NCBI GenBank assembly: GCA_002700305.1
Contig: PACZ01000003.1
Span: 62,001-126,000, forward strand
Direction: 5' to 3'
From: Hyphomonas sp.
GTDB lineage: Bacteria > Pseudomonadota > Alphaproteobacteria > Caulobacterales > Hyphomonadaceae
Length of the DNA stretch: 64,000 nucleotides
The notes under the pieces were generated by a model that had not been told where the DNA came from, made no database searches, and was given only the letters and a program-made list of their open reading frames with translations. Shown here piece by piece: positions 1 through 8,218 of the stretch. Made by a program: the position numbers and the translations under genes. Each line of letters opens with the position of its first letter. Within the stretch, counting starts at the first letter, position 1.

Positions 1-776
1 TGACCCGCGCGGTCACGCTCGGCATCCAGCGCCGCAGCCGCATGATCCGCACAAAACTGGGCGAGATCCGGCTCGAATCCGGCGACACGCTGCTGCTCTG
101 CGGCCCGCCCGATGCGTTCCTGGAGATGCGCCAGAGCCGCGACCTGATCCTGCTGGAATGGTCGCAAACCGAAATCCCGCTGACCACGAAGACGCTGGCC
201 GCACGGGCCATCGCCCTTGGCCTGGTCATTTCCGCCGCGTCCGGCCTGCTGTCGATCCTGCATGCTTCGGTGCTCGGCGCCGTGGCCATGCTGATCACCG
301 GCTGCCTCAACTACCGTCAAGCCAGCCGCTCGCTGGACCTGCGCATCTTCCTCGTCATCGGGGCCGCGCTCGCCATGGGCATGGCGCTGGAGAAGACCGG
401 CGCGGCCTCCGCCATCGCGCACATGGTGGTCAATGTCGCCTCACCCTATGGCACGCTGGCCGTCCTGTCGGCGCTTTTCCTGGCGGTGGCCATCCTGACG
501 AACCTGCTTTCGAACGCCGCCACGGCCATCCTGTTCTCGCCGATTGCGCTCTCGGCGGCGCACGAGCTGAACGCGGCAGACCCGCTGCCATTCCTGCTGG
601 CGGTGATCTACGGCGCCAATTGCAGTTTCGCGACACCGATCGCCTATCAGACGAACATGCTGGTCATGGGCCCCGGCCATTACCGGTTCAGCGACTTTGT
701 CCGCTTCGGCGGACCGCTTGTTTTCGTGCTTTGGTGCGTGTTTACGCTCTTCGCCCCTTGGCGGTTTGATCTGTAA
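1..776 (+). CDS. SLC13/DASS-family permease with TrkA-C domain, 3' part
   Basis: The reading frame is open to the left edge, so only the C-terminal part of an inner-membrane SLC13-type (divalent anion/sodium symporter) carrier is present. The first 45 or so residues end in ESGDTLLLCGPPDAF, typical of a TrkA-C (RCK_C) regulatory domain, which several SLC13 proteins carry in the middle of the chain. About six hydrophobic segments follow, including the family signature SNAATAILFSPIALS and a second TPIAYQTNMLVMGPG segment close to the C-terminus, the sites that bind cation and anion in relatives. The substrate (sulfate, dicarboxylate or other) cannot be told from this fragment. The stop lies 16 bp before bpt. 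Confidence 0.8.
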   Translation, partial: TRAVTLGIQRRSRMIRTKLGEIRLESGDTLLLCGPPDAFLEMRQSRDLILLEWSQTEIPLTTKTLAARAIALGLVISAASGLLSILHASVLGAVAMLITGCLNYRQASRSLDLRIFLVIGAALAMGMALEKTGAASAIAHMVVNVASPYGTLAVLSALFLAVAILTNLLSNAATAILFSPIALSAAHELNAADPLPFLLAVIYGANCSFATPIAYQTNMLVMGPGHYRFSDFVRFGGPLVFVLWCVFTLFAPWRFDL

Positions 777-792
777 GTGTAGTGTCAGACAC

Positions 793-1551
793 ATGAAATT
801 TACGGACTCGAAGATCCTGCCCCCCGGTCTGGAGCGTTCGTTGCGTTTTTACGTAACGAATCCGAGCCCTTGTCCGTATCTGCCGGGCCGGCGCGAGCGC
901 AAGGCGTTCACGAATCTCTCGATCACCGAATCGGATCTCGTCCACAATCTGCTCAGCCAGTCGGGGTTCCGGCGCAGCCAGACCATCGCCTACCGGCCGG
1001 CCTGCCCGCGCTGTAATGCCTGCCGCAGTGTGCGCGTGCCGACGCGGGACTTCATCCCGTCGCGCAATGACCGGCGGGCCATGCAGCGCAATGGCAGCCT
1101 CGTGCGCCATCAGGTCGAGGCCGAACCGACGCGGGAGCAATACGCCCTGCTGAAGGCCTATCTGAAAACCCGCCACGATGGCGGCGGCATGTCGGACATG
1201 TCCTATCGCGACTATGCGGCCATGGTCGGCGAAAGTCCGGTCAAAAGCCTGATCTTCGAATACCGCGACGGCCCGGAAGACGACGCGCCGCTGGTCGCCT
1301 GCTCGATCACCGATGTGCTGCATGACGGCTTCTCGATGGTCTACACATTCTTCGACCCGGAACTGGAGAGCCGCGGGCTCGGCCATTTCATGATCCTGGA
1401 TCATATCCGGCATGCGCAGGACCTTGGCCTGCCGCACGTCTATCTGGGCTATTGGGTCAAGGGCAGCCCGAAAATGGATTACAAACGCCGTTACAAACCG
1501 CTCGAAGTACTCGACGGAGACCGCTGGAGGCTGCTCCGCGACGACGAATAG
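793..1551 (+). CDS. bpt: Aspartate/glutamate leucyltransferase Bpt
   Basis: 252 aa. Transfers Leu from Leu-tRNA to N-terminal Asp or Glu of proteins, making them N-degrons for ClpS/ClpAP. The N-terminal ATE domain shows CPYLPGRRERKAFTNL and the cysteine pair CPRCNACRSVRVP; the C-terminal GNAT-like half contains YLGYWVKGSPKMDYKRRYKP, highly conserved in the family. An upstream in-frame start at 697 would overlap the SLC13 gene by 80 bp and add residues foreign to the family, so the ATG at 793 (MKFTDSK) is chosen. Length is normal for Bpt. Cytoplasmic; no clear operon partner. Confidence 0.95.
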   Translation: MKFTDSKILPPGLERSLRFYVTNPSPCPYLPGRRERKAFTNLSITESDLVHNLLSQSGFRRSQTIAYRPACPRCNACRSVRVPTRDFIPSRNDRRAMQRNGSLVRHQVEAEPTREQYALLKAYLKTRHDGGGMSDMSYRDYAAMVGESPVKSLIFEYRDGPEDDAPLVACSITDVLHDGFSMVYTFFDPELESRGLGHFMILDHIRHAQDLGLPHVYLGYWVKGSPKMDYKRRYKPLEVLDGDRWRLLRDDE

Positions 1552-1607
1552 GTCCGCAAAGAGACCGGGTCCGGGGCGCCCAGACGGGTAATGGGGGAAG
1601 GAAACGC

Positions 1608-2717
1608 ATGATCAACAGACGTAACCTCGTTGGCGCGGGTGTGCTTGGCCTTGGCGGCGCGGCAGCCGCCTTTGCCAATCCCAGCACCACCCCGCTGGCC
1701 GGCACCCCGGCGATCACCCGCAACCGCCGCCGGCTGAACATGGTCACCACCTGGCCGAAGGGCCTGCCCGGTCTCGGCGAAGCGGCCGAGCGCGTTGCCC
1801 GCCGCATCATGGCCGAGACCGATGGCGTGATCGAGGTGAAGGTCTTCGCTGCGGGCGAACTGGTCCCGGCCTTCGAATGTTTCGACGCGGTCGCGAACGG
1901 CTCGGCCGACATGTATCACGGCGCCGAATATTACTGGACGGCCAAATCCCCCGCCTATCCCTTCTTCACCGCTGTGCCCTTCGGCATGACGGCGCAGGAG
2001 ATCATGGGCTGGATCGATTTCGGCGGCGGACAGGAACTCTGGGACGAGCTTTCCGGCCAGTTCGGCGTAAAGGCGTTCCAGGCGGCCAATTCCGGTCACC
2101 AGATGGGCGGCTGGTTCCGCAAGGAGATCAACAGCCTCGACGATCTGGTCGGCCTCAAGATGCGCATTCCGGGACAGGGCGGCGATGTGCTGCGCGCGCT
2201 CGGCGGCTCGTCCATCGCCATTCCGGGCGGGGAGATCTACCAGTCGCTGCAGACCGGCGCCATCGACGCGACCGAATGGGTCGGCCCGTGGAACGACTAT
2301 TATCTCGGCTTCTACCGGGAGGCGCCCTATTATTACGGCCCCGGCTTCCATGAGCCCGGCTCCAGCCTCGCCTGCGGCATCAACCGGCGCGTCTGGGACA
2401 ATTTCTCGCCGGGCGAACAGGCCGTCATCAAGGCCGCCTGCGAAAGCGTGAACCACACCTCGCTGGGGGAGTTCACCTATCAGAACTCGGTCCATCTCGA
2501 CCTTCTGGTCAATGAGCACAATGTGCAGCTGCGCAGCTTCCCGCCAGAAGTCGTCACCGCCATGGCCGAAGCGGCCTGGGACGTGCGCGCCGCCTCCGGC
2601 AAGGACGGGATCGAGAAGCGTATCTATGAGAGCTTCGAGAAATCGCTGAAGCTGATGCGCGGCTGGTCGACGATTTCGGACGGCGCCTATTACGCCGCCC
2701 GCGACGCAAACAAATAG
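1608..2717 (+). CDS. dctP: TRAP transporter solute-binding protein (TakP/FcbT1 type)
   Basis: 369 aa. Periplasmic substrate-binding subunit of a TRAP transporter. The N-terminus NRRNLVGAG is followed by a hydrophobic stretch and looks like a Tat signal. The mature part has features of the COG4663 group (2-oxo acid/mannitol/chloroaromatic type): MVTTWPKGLPGLG at its start, GGEIYQSLQTGAIDATEWVG and the following aromatic run NDYYLGFYREAPYYY, as in TakP. ATG at 1608 has GGGGGAAGG 7 bp upstream; the longer frame from 1452 overlaps bpt. First gene of a P-Q-M operon with an aminotransferase behind it, which agrees with an oxo-acid substrate. Substrate is inference. Confidence 0.9.
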   Translation: MINRRNLVGAGVLGLGGAAAAFANPSTTPLAGTPAITRNRRRLNMVTTWPKGLPGLGEAAERVARRIMAETDGVIEVKVFAAGELVPAFECFDAVANGSADMYHGAEYYWTAKSPAYPFFTAVPFGMTAQEIMGWIDFGGGQELWDELSGQFGVKAFQAANSGHQMGGWFRKEINSLDDLVGLKMRIPGQGGDVLRALGGSSIAIPGGEIYQSLQTGAIDATEWVGPWNDYYLGFYREAPYYYGPGFHEPGSSLACGINRRVWDNFSPGEQAVIKAACESVNHTSLGEFTYQNSVHLDLLVNEHNVQLRSFPPEVVTAMAEAAWDVRAASGKDGIEKRIYESFEKSLKLMRGWSTISDGAYYAARDANK

Positions 2718-2731
2718 CCGGGCAGCCCGTC

Positions 2732-3400
2732 ATGGATCCGGCCTTCTTCCTTCACCTCGGCGCCATCCTGAAATGGATTGGCATCGCGCTGTTGCCCGTC
2801 TTCCTTCTGCCGCTGATCACGCTGGTCGTGCCGGGCCTGGTCGAGGGCCTGTCGAAACGCGTCAGCGCCATCATCGATTCCATCAGCGGCATCGCCCTCG
2901 GCGGGGCCATCGCCAGCGCGCTTCTGCTGGTCCTGTTCCAGCTCTCCGTGGTCGTGCTGAGATACACCTATGGCATCAGCTTCACATGGCTGAATGAGCT
3001 GGTGATCTATGCCTTCGCGGCGATGTTCATGCTCGGCTCGGCGGCGACGCTGCGCGATGACGGACACGTCCGGGTCGACATCCTGCGCCCGCGCTTCGGC
3101 GCCGATGGCCGCAACTGGATCGAGCTGGCGGGCATCTATTTCTTCCTCTTCCCGATCTGTATCCGCCTCCTGACAACCGGCGAGCAGGGCCTTGCCCGCG
3201 CCTGGTCGCTGTTCGAGGGCTCCAGCGAGTCCGACGGCCTGCCTTTCCTGTACCTGTTCAAGACGCTGGTCCCGGCCTTTGCCGTGCTGATGCTGGCGCA
3301 GGGCCTGTCGGAAGCGCTGAAGGCGGCGCTGCGCCTGACTGGCAAGCTGGAGAACGAAGCCCCGGCCACCTCCACGACGGAGAGCGCCCATGGAGCTTGA
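2732..3400 (+). CDS. dctQ: TRAP transporter small permease subunit (DctQ)
   Basis: 222 aa, inner membrane. At least four hydrophobic segments; the central part GISFTWLNELVIYAFAAMFM and ATLRDDGHVRVDI are hallmarks of DctQ proteins (the WLNEL...H-x-R-V-D pattern). It is longer than a minimal DctQ (about 160 to 180 aa) because of an N-terminal membrane segment, as in the COG4665 type that pairs with COG4663 and COG4664 partners. It starts 14 bp after the binding protein and its 3' end overlaps the large permease by 11 bp, so the two subunits are probably translationally coupled. Confidence 0.9.
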   Translation: MDPAFFLHLGAILKWIGIALLPVFLLPLITLVVPGLVEGLSKRVSAIIDSISGIALGGAIASALLLVLFQLSVVVLRYTYGISFTWLNELVIYAFAAMFMLGSAATLRDDGHVRVDILRPRFGADGRNWIELAGIYFFLFPICIRLLTTGEQGLARAWSLFEGSSESDGLPFLYLFKTLVPAFAVLMLAQGLSEALKAALRLTGKLENEAPATSTTESAHGA

Positions 3401-4973
3401 GATCATCCTCGCTTTGCTCATGTTCGCCAGCGCCATCGGGGCGCTGCTGATGGGCTATCCCGTGGCACTGACGCTGGGCGGTGTCGCACTGATCTATGCC
3501 CTGATCGGCATCGGCCTCGGCGTTTTCCCGGAACCGCTGCTGCGCTCTCTGCCCAGCCGCATCCAGGGCGGCTCGATCATGCAGAACACGACGCTGATCG
3601 CCGTGCCCCTGTTCGTGCTGATGGGCGTGGTCCTCGAACGCTCGCGCGTGGCCGAAGACCTGCTGCATATCGCCAGCCGCCTCCTCGGCAAGCTGAATGG
3701 CGGCCTCGGCTATGCCGTGGTCCTCGTCGGTGCCCTGCTCGCCGCTTCTACCGGGATTGTCGGCGCGACCGTCATCACCATGACGCTGATCGCCCTGCCC
3801 ACCATGCTGAAGCAGGGTTACGACCCCCGCCTTGCCAGCGGCACCATCGCCGCCTCCGGCACGCTCGGCCAGATCATTCCGCCCTCGATTGTCCTCATCC
3901 TGCTGGCCGATGCGGTCTCCAACGCGGCCAGCCAGGCCAGCCTGTCGGGTGGCGGCAAATCGCTCGTCGTCTCCGTGGGCGACCTGTTCGCGGGCGCGCT
4001 GATCCCCGGCATCCTGCTGGTCGGGCTTTACCTCGCCTGGATCGCATTCAACGCCGTGACCCAGCCGAAGCGCTGCCCGGCCGTGACCGTGGATGACGAC
4101 ACCGCCCCGCTCAGTTTCAAGGAAGTCGCCTTCGGTTTCGGCGCGCCACTGGCGCTGATCTTCGCCGTGCTGGGTGCCATTCTCGGCGGGGTGGCTCCGC
4201 CGACAGAGGCCGCAGCCATCGGGGCCTCGGGCGCCATCCTGCTGGCCGGTCTGCGCCTCGCCCGCGAAGCCGGCAGCCGCCTCGCCCCGGTCATCCTGGC
4301 GGGCCTCGCCAGCCTCATCCTCGTCCTCATCGTGCGCAACACGATGGACCTGCGCCTCGGTGTGGAACAGATGAGCGCCGCCAACATGGCCGGTGTAACT
4401 CTCACCCTGCTTGCCACGCTGATCTTCTTCGCAGCCATCGGGGCTGGCCTGCTCGTCCTGCGCCGCATGCGCCAGCTGATGCCTGCGCTGAAATCGGCGA
4501 CGCACATCACGAGCATGGTCTTCCTCATCCTGATCGGCGCCTCGCTGTTCAGCCTTGTCTTCCGCGGCTTCGGCGGCGACGACATCGTGAAGGACGTGCT
4601 GCACGCCATGCCGGGCGGGCGCTGGGGCGCGCTGCTGATGACCATGATCGTCATGTTCGTGCTGGGCTTCTTCCTCGACTTTATCGAGATCGTGTTCGTG
4701 GTCGTGCCGCTGGTCGCCCCGCCGCTGATCCTGCTTGGCTTCGACCCGGTCTGGCTGGCCATCCTGATGGCGCTGAACCTGCAGACCAGCTTCCTGACAC
4801 CGCCCTTCGGCTTTGCCCTGTTCTACCTGCGCGGCGCCGCCCCGCCGGAAGTCAGTACAATGCAGATCTGGCGCGGAGCCATCCCGTTCATTGCGCTGCA
4901 GCTGATCATGATCGCGCTGGTCGCCACCCTGCCGGGCCTTGCCACCTGGCTCCCCTCCCTCGTCGCCAAGTAA
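3390..4973 (+). CDS. dctM: TRAP transporter large permease subunit (DctM)
   Basis: 527 aa, polytopic inner-membrane protein that forms the sodium-coupled transport path with DctQ. The N-terminal segment MGYPVALTLGGVALIYALIG and the pair GATVITMTLIALPTML and SGTLGQIIPPSIVLILLAD are typical DctM signatures; the second half repeats the theme with GFFLDFIEIVFVVVPL and LNLQTSFLTPPFGFALFYL. It is about 100 residues longer than the common DctM (about 430 aa), with extra hydrophobic segments around residues 275 to 380, as usual for the COG4664 branch. Last TRAP gene; the aminotransferase follows after 22 bp. Confidence 0.93.
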   Translation: MELEIILALLMFASAIGALLMGYPVALTLGGVALIYALIGIGLGVFPEPLLRSLPSRIQGGSIMQNTTLIAVPLFVLMGVVLERSRVAEDLLHIASRLLGKLNGGLGYAVVLVGALLAASTGIVGATVITMTLIALPTMLKQGYDPRLASGTIAASGTLGQIIPPSIVLILLADAVSNAASQASLSGGGKSLVVSVGDLFAGALIPGILLVGLYLAWIAFNAVTQPKRCPAVTVDDDTAPLSFKEVAFGFGAPLALIFAVLGAILGGVAPPTEAAAIGASGAILLAGLRLAREAGSRLAPVILAGLASLILVLIVRNTMDLRLGVEQMSAANMAGVTLTLLATLIFFAAIGAGLLVLRRMRQLMPALKSATHITSMVFLILIGASLFSLVFRGFGGDDIVKDVLHAMPGGRWGALLMTMIVMFVLGFFLDFIEIVFVVVPLVAPPLILLGFDPVWLAILMALNLQTSFLTPPFGFALFYLRGAAPPEVSTMQIWRGAIPFIALQLIMIALVATLPGLATWLPSLVAK

Positions 4974-4995
4974 TCCACCAAGAAGTATTTCTGCC

Positions 4996-6123
4996 ATGGG
5001 ACAAGACATCGATCCGTTCCGCGCGATCACGATTTCCAAACGCGCGCATGAACTGAAGGAAGAAGGCCGCAGCATCCTGCATATGGAGTTCGGCCAGCCG
5101 TCCACACCGGCCCCGAAAGCCGCCATCGCCCGCAGCCATGAAGTGCTGGACACAGACCCGATGGGCTATTGGGAAAGCCAGCCCCTGAAGGCGCGCATCT
5201 GCCAGCACTACAAGGACATGTACGGCGTAGACCTGACGCCCGGGCGGCTGGCCATCACGAACGGCGCCTCGCCTGCCCTCGTTCTGGCGCTGGCCACGGC
5301 CTTCTCGCCGGGCGACCGCATCGCCTTTGCCCGGCCGGGCTATGTCGCTTACCGCAACACGGTCCGTGCCCTGAACTTTGAAGGCGTGGAAATTCCTTGC
5401 GGCGAAGACACGCGCTACCAGCTCTCCGCTGCCGCGCTCGACGCGCTGGACCCGGCGCCGCAGGGCGTCATCATCGCCAGCCCGGCGAACCCGACCGGCA
5501 CGATCATCCCTGCCTCGGAACTTGCCGCCATCGCTGACGTGGCCAAGGCAAAAAGCATCCGCATCATTTCAGACGAGATCTATCACGGGCTGAGCTTCGG
5601 CCCGGAGATCCACTCCATGCTGGAATATGCGCCGGACGCCTTCATCGTGAACTCTTTCTCGAAATACTTCTCCATGGCGCCCTGGCGGCTCGGCTGGCTG
5701 GGCTCCCCGCCGGACATGGCCCGCCGCACCGGGGCCTATATCGGCAACCTGTTCCTCACCGCCCCATCCCTCTCCCAACATGCCGGCCTTGCCGCCATGG
5801 ATGCGCGCGAGGAGCTGGACGGCCATGTCGAGGTCTACCGCCGCAACCGCGAACTGATGCTGGAAGCGCTGCCAAAGCTCGGCCTCGAAAAGATCGCCCC
5901 GCCGGATGGGGCTTTCTATATCTATGCGGACGTTTCCCGCTTCACCGATGACAGCCTCGCCTTCTGCCTGAAGCTGCTGGAAGAGACAGGCGTCGCCACC
6001 GCCCCCGGCGTCGATTTCGACCCCGTGGACGGCAAGCACCACATGCGCTTCTCCTTCGCGCTTTCCACGCCGCAGATCGAGGAAGCCATCGCGCGTCTGG
6101 TGCCGTGGTTCGGCGCGCTATAG
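4996..6123 (+). CDS. PLP-dependent class I/II aminotransferase
   Basis: 375 aa, cytoplasmic, fold-type I aminotransferase. Visible motifs: SPANPTGT (PLP phosphate/Asn loop), SDEIYHGLSFG (Asp-x-x-Tyr), NSFSKYFSMAPWRLGW with the Schiff-base Lys in SFSK, and a C-terminal MRFSFALST with the carboxylate-binding Arg. The ATG at 4996 (MGQDIDPF) is preferred; an upstream start at 4939 lies inside dctM. Being directly behind the TRAP genes suggests it aminates the imported 2-oxo acid or handles a related amino acid, but donor and acceptor are not determined. Its stop codon sits in a copy of the decamer TATAGTCCGG. Confidence 0.9.
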   Translation: MGQDIDPFRAITISKRAHELKEEGRSILHMEFGQPSTPAPKAAIARSHEVLDTDPMGYWESQPLKARICQHYKDMYGVDLTPGRLAITNGASPALVLALATAFSPGDRIAFARPGYVAYRNTVRALNFEGVEIPCGEDTRYQLSAAALDALDPAPQGVIIASPANPTGTIIPASELAAIADVAKAKSIRIISDEIYHGLSFGPEIHSMLEYAPDAFIVNSFSKYFSMAPWRLGWLGSPPDMARRTGAYIGNLFLTAPSLSQHAGLAAMDAREELDGHVEVYRRNRELMLEALPKLGLEKIAPPDGAFYIYADVSRFTDDSLAFCLKLLEETGVATAPGVDFDPVDGKHHMRFSFALSTPQIEEAIARLVPWFGAL

Positions 6124-6149
6124 TCCGGCGTTACCATGGCGCTGTCATG
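6119..6149. repeat. Degenerate decamer repeat, third locus
   Basis: TATAGTCCGG at 6119-6128 overlaps the aminotransferase stop and is followed by CGTTACCATGG and CGCTGTCATG. The first unit is identical to units of the arrays at 6745 and 51361; the other two are degraded. Regarded as a trace of the same short-repeat family. Confidence 0.45.
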
Positions 6150-6154
6150 ACAGG

Positions 6155-6676
6155 CTATTCGCCGTCTTCCGGCCAGCCGCCCGGTGGCGGCAAGGCGCTC
6201 GCCACTTCGCGGTAGGGTTTCCACTGGCCATCGACATTTCGAAGGATCAGAAGATAGGAGTTCCTGACTTCTTCCCGCTTCGCCTCGCCCTCGGGCTGCC
6301 AGGACTGGACAGATGTGCCGCGTTCGAACGCCCACTCCTGATCCATCATCACGAACTCCTGCGGCGAAATCTCGATCCGGTATTCCGGCGCAAGACCTTC
6401 GCCCGCCGCCGCGTACATTTTGAGATGCCCGGCACTGCCTGCGCCGATCATCACCGCATCCGGGTCCACAATCTCCGCCAGCGCCGCAAAATCCGATGCC
6501 GCCATCGCCGCCATGAAACGCGCCCGCGTCGTGTCGACTTCACCGCGGGCTTCCTGCTCCGATTGCTGCGGGGCCGGGGCTGGTTGCAGGCTGGCACAGG
6601 CGGTAAATGACATCATGCCCAGTGAGGTCAGCGCCGCGGACAGTCCATGCCATGTGCGAAATGATGCTGAATTCAT
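6155..6676 (-). CDS. NTF2-like (SnoaL/DUF4440) lipoprotein
   Basis: 173 aa. The N-terminus has a hydrophobic stretch ending in the lipobox-like FTAC, so export and lipidation are likely. The mature part from about residue 45 reads like a DUF4440/SnoaL NTF2-fold domain: ARFMAAMAASDFAALAEIVD, then VMIGAGSAGHLK, and a C-terminal SYLLILRNVDGQWKPYREVA, which is the usual final strand pair. Such domains bind small ligands or act as structural units; no catalytic residue can be assigned. It converges with the aminotransferase gene and stands alone. Confidence 0.7.
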   Translation of the reverse strand: MNSASFRTWHGLSAALTSLGMMSFTACASLQPAPAPQQSEQEARGEVDTTRARFMAAMAASDFAALAEIVDPDAVMIGAGSAGHLKMYAAAGEGLAPEYRIEISPQEFVMMDQEWAFERGTSVQSWQPEGEAKREEVRNSYLLILRNVDGQWKPYREVASALPPPGGWPEDGE

Positions 6677-6744
6677 TGGTCGTCCCTCCGTGTTCGCCAG
6701 ATGGTACGGCGCATTTCCCGCGGCGCAATAGCTGAACCGTCACC

Positions 6745-6794
6745 TATAGTCCGGTATAGTCATGATTGGTCATGGTTAGTCAGGATAAGTCATG
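6745..6794. repeat. Five tandem 10-bp repeats
   Basis: Five head-to-tail decamers without gaps: TATAGTCCGG, TATAGTCATG, ATTGGTCATG, GTTAGTCAGG, ATAAGTCATG. Invariant bases are the T at position 2, GTC at 5-7 and the final G. The same units recur inside ispE at 51341-51402. Confidence 0.8.
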
Positions 6795-6838
6795 GCGTAG
6801 ACGGATGTAATCCGCCGCCAGTCACCTAAGCACATGGC

Positions 6839-6882
6839 CGTGTCATCCTGGAGTTTGCGCAGCGCTTATCCGGGATGACACG
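6839..6882. repeat. Intergenic palindromic repeat
   Basis: Perfect 10-bp arms CGTGTCATCC (6839-6848) and GGATGACACG (6873-6882) enclose a 24-bp centre with its own GCGC-rich palindrome. This is the style of dispersed TGTCATCC/GGATGACA palindromes common between genes of proteobacteria. No T-run follows, so a terminator role is unlikely. Confidence 0.65.
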
Positions 6883-6986
6883 TTGAGGGGGCTTATCCAC
6901 CAACTGGCAGCAGTGAACCTGCAGCAACCATTGCCCCAAAAAGAAACTTATCCGACACCTCCGTGGCCTGACGTATATTGCACGCC

Positions 6987-7376
6987 ATGTCACTCTTTCA
7001 CCCTCCCGCCTGGTTCCCGCCGCAGCTCGCCTTCCTCTGGCCTCTGATCTGGGTCCAGGTGCTGATGCTGCGCGCGCAGATCCGGGCCGCCTATGGCCGG
7101 GGTGTGATATATCGCTGGAGCGTGACGCCGAATTTGCGTGTCTATCTGGTCCGGATCGAATGGATGCCGGGGCAGAAGAAAGCGCGGGCGATTCTCAAAC
7201 CTGCCGCCCATGCCTCAGACCGTCTCGCCGCCGCATGCGACGGGCGTGCGGCCACGCCCGAACATCTCCGCACGCTGCCGCTCAACCCACCCCTTGCTGC
7301 GGCGAACGCAGGGCGTTCGCTTGCCCTCACAAGCTCAAAGGAGAAGGGCTTACACCTGCCTTTGCCGGAAACCTGA
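6987..7376 (+). CDS. Hypothetical small protein with membrane-anchor-like N-terminus
   Basis: 129 aa. I do not recognise the family. Residues 10 to 30 (PPQLAFLWPLIWVQVLMLRA) are a proline-flanked hydrophobic segment that could be a membrane anchor, followed by a basic, beta-rich part (VIYRWSVTPNLRVYLVRIEW) of about 40 residues that looks genuinely coding. The last third is low in order and may be unconstrained. The ATG at 6987 is chosen over the TTG at 6978. The next gene converges on it. Confidence 0.5.
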   Translation: MSLFHPPAWFPPQLAFLWPLIWVQVLMLRAQIRAAYGRGVIYRWSVTPNLRVYLVRIEWMPGQKKARAILKPAAHASDRLAAACDGRAATPEHLRTLPLNPPLAAANAGRSLALTSSKEKGLHLPLPET

Positions 7377-7444
7377 CGCGGCCTCACACCCCGAAAACTC
7401 ACCCCACACACCAAGCGCCTTCACGGGCGTCGCGGGCGCACGGC

Positions 7445-7810
7445 TCAGGGCAGGTTCAGCTGCCAGCTGACGCCGAACTTGTCCGCCACCCATCCGAAAC
7501 GCTGGCTGAAGCCGTAATTGTCGACTGGCATCATCACCTGTCCGCCCTCTGAGAGTTTGGCAAAGGCCGCATCCAGCGCCGCCGCATCCTCGAAATCCAC
7601 GAACAGGGAGGTCGACGGCGTGAAGGTGAAATCGTGTACCGGCGGGCTGTCCACCAGCATCACATCGTGCCCGGCCAACCGCCAGTCAGCCATGTAGACC
7701 GGCCCGTCCCGCACGCTTGCCTCACTCTCGGGAAAAACATTCGTATAGAGCGCGAGCGCCTCGGCGGCCTGCCCCGTAAACATCAGATAGGTCGAGACTT
7801 TCCGGATCAT
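7445..7810 (-). CDS. VOC-family protein (PhnB/glyoxalase-like)
   Basis: 121 aa. A single vicinal-oxygen-chelate module of the PhnB/3-demethylubiquinone methyltransferase-like type: starts KVSTYLMFTGQAAEALALYT, contains MLVDSPPVHDFTF and ends in DNYGFSQRFGWVADKFGVSW, the standard layout of this subfamily. Reaction unknown; many members have no proven activity. The ATG at 7810 forms an ATGA overlap with the stop of the lipoprotein gene upstream, so the two are translationally coupled. The six-codon longer version would start inside the neighbour. Confidence 0.85.
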   Translation of the reverse strand: MIRKVSTYLMFTGQAAEALALYTNVFPESEASVRDGPVYMADWRLAGHDVMLVDSPPVHDFTFTPSTSLFVDFEDAAALDAAFAKLSEGGQVMMPVDNYGFSQRFGWVADKFGVSWQLNLP

Positions 7811-8172
7811 TCGCCGCCTTCCCCACAATCATAATCCGCCACCGCACCGCCATCCGGCGTGCGTTCGACAGAGACGAGCGTGCAGCCTTCCGGCGCAGCG
7901 GCTTCGGCGGCGGCTTCAAGGTCTGCCTCGGCAGGCGGGCCGGCGCTGGCGATATTGAAATTGCCATCGGTCTTCACCGTGAATTTCAGCTTGAAGCCCT
8001 GGCCTTCGGCGGGCGCGGCGAAGAACTGGTAATTGCCGCCATAGACATTCTGCGGCGCGAGGCCATTCCAGCTCGATGCGCTCCAGCTGCCGCTGCCACC
8101 GCCGCCGGATGCACAGCCGGATACAAAGGCGGCGGCAATCAGGATTGCCGCCGCGCCGATAGATCTTTTCAT
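7807..8172 (-). CDS. Small glycine-rich lipoprotein, unknown function
   Basis: 121 aa. Signal peptide MKRSIGAAAILIAAAF followed by a lipobox VSGC and a Ser/Gly-rich linker. The mature domain (NVYGGNYQFFAAPAEGQGFK onward) has no motif I recognise; it contains a C-terminal Cys pair (EGCTL, DYDCGE). GGGAGG lies 5 bp before the ATG at 8172; the GTG two codons upstream is too close to it. Lies between lemA-like and VOC genes on one strand and overlaps the latter by 4 bp. Confidence 0.7.
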   Translation of the reverse strand: MKRSIGAAAILIAAAFVSGCASGGGGSGSWSASSWNGLAPQNVYGGNYQFFAAPAEGQGFKLKFTVKTDGNFNIASAGPPAEADLEAAAEAAAPEGCTLVSVERTPDGGAVADYDCGEGGE

Positions 8173-8218
8173 GGTCACCTCCCGTGTTCAGCAGGAGGCT
8201 AGCACATCCCGGCCTTGC

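Larger units (their letters stand above)
6677..6986. other. Intergenic region with repeats
   Basis: 310 bp between two divergent genes. It holds the 5-unit decamer array (6745-6794), a long inverted repeat (6839-6882) and three TTATCC words. No ORF or RNA gene is supported. Promoters for both flanking genes must lie here but I cannot place them with confidence. Confidence 0.7.

Noticed and set aside
3258..5153. 631-codon open frame on the minus strand
   Set aside because: It is antisense to dctM and the aminotransferase, both clear genes; composition is His/Asp/Gln-rich as expected from the complement of GC-rich coding DNA.
6890..6955. TTATCC words resembling DnaA boxes
   Set aside because: Only one (TTATCCACC) comes within one mismatch of the consensus, and no AT-rich unwinding region or origin genes are near.
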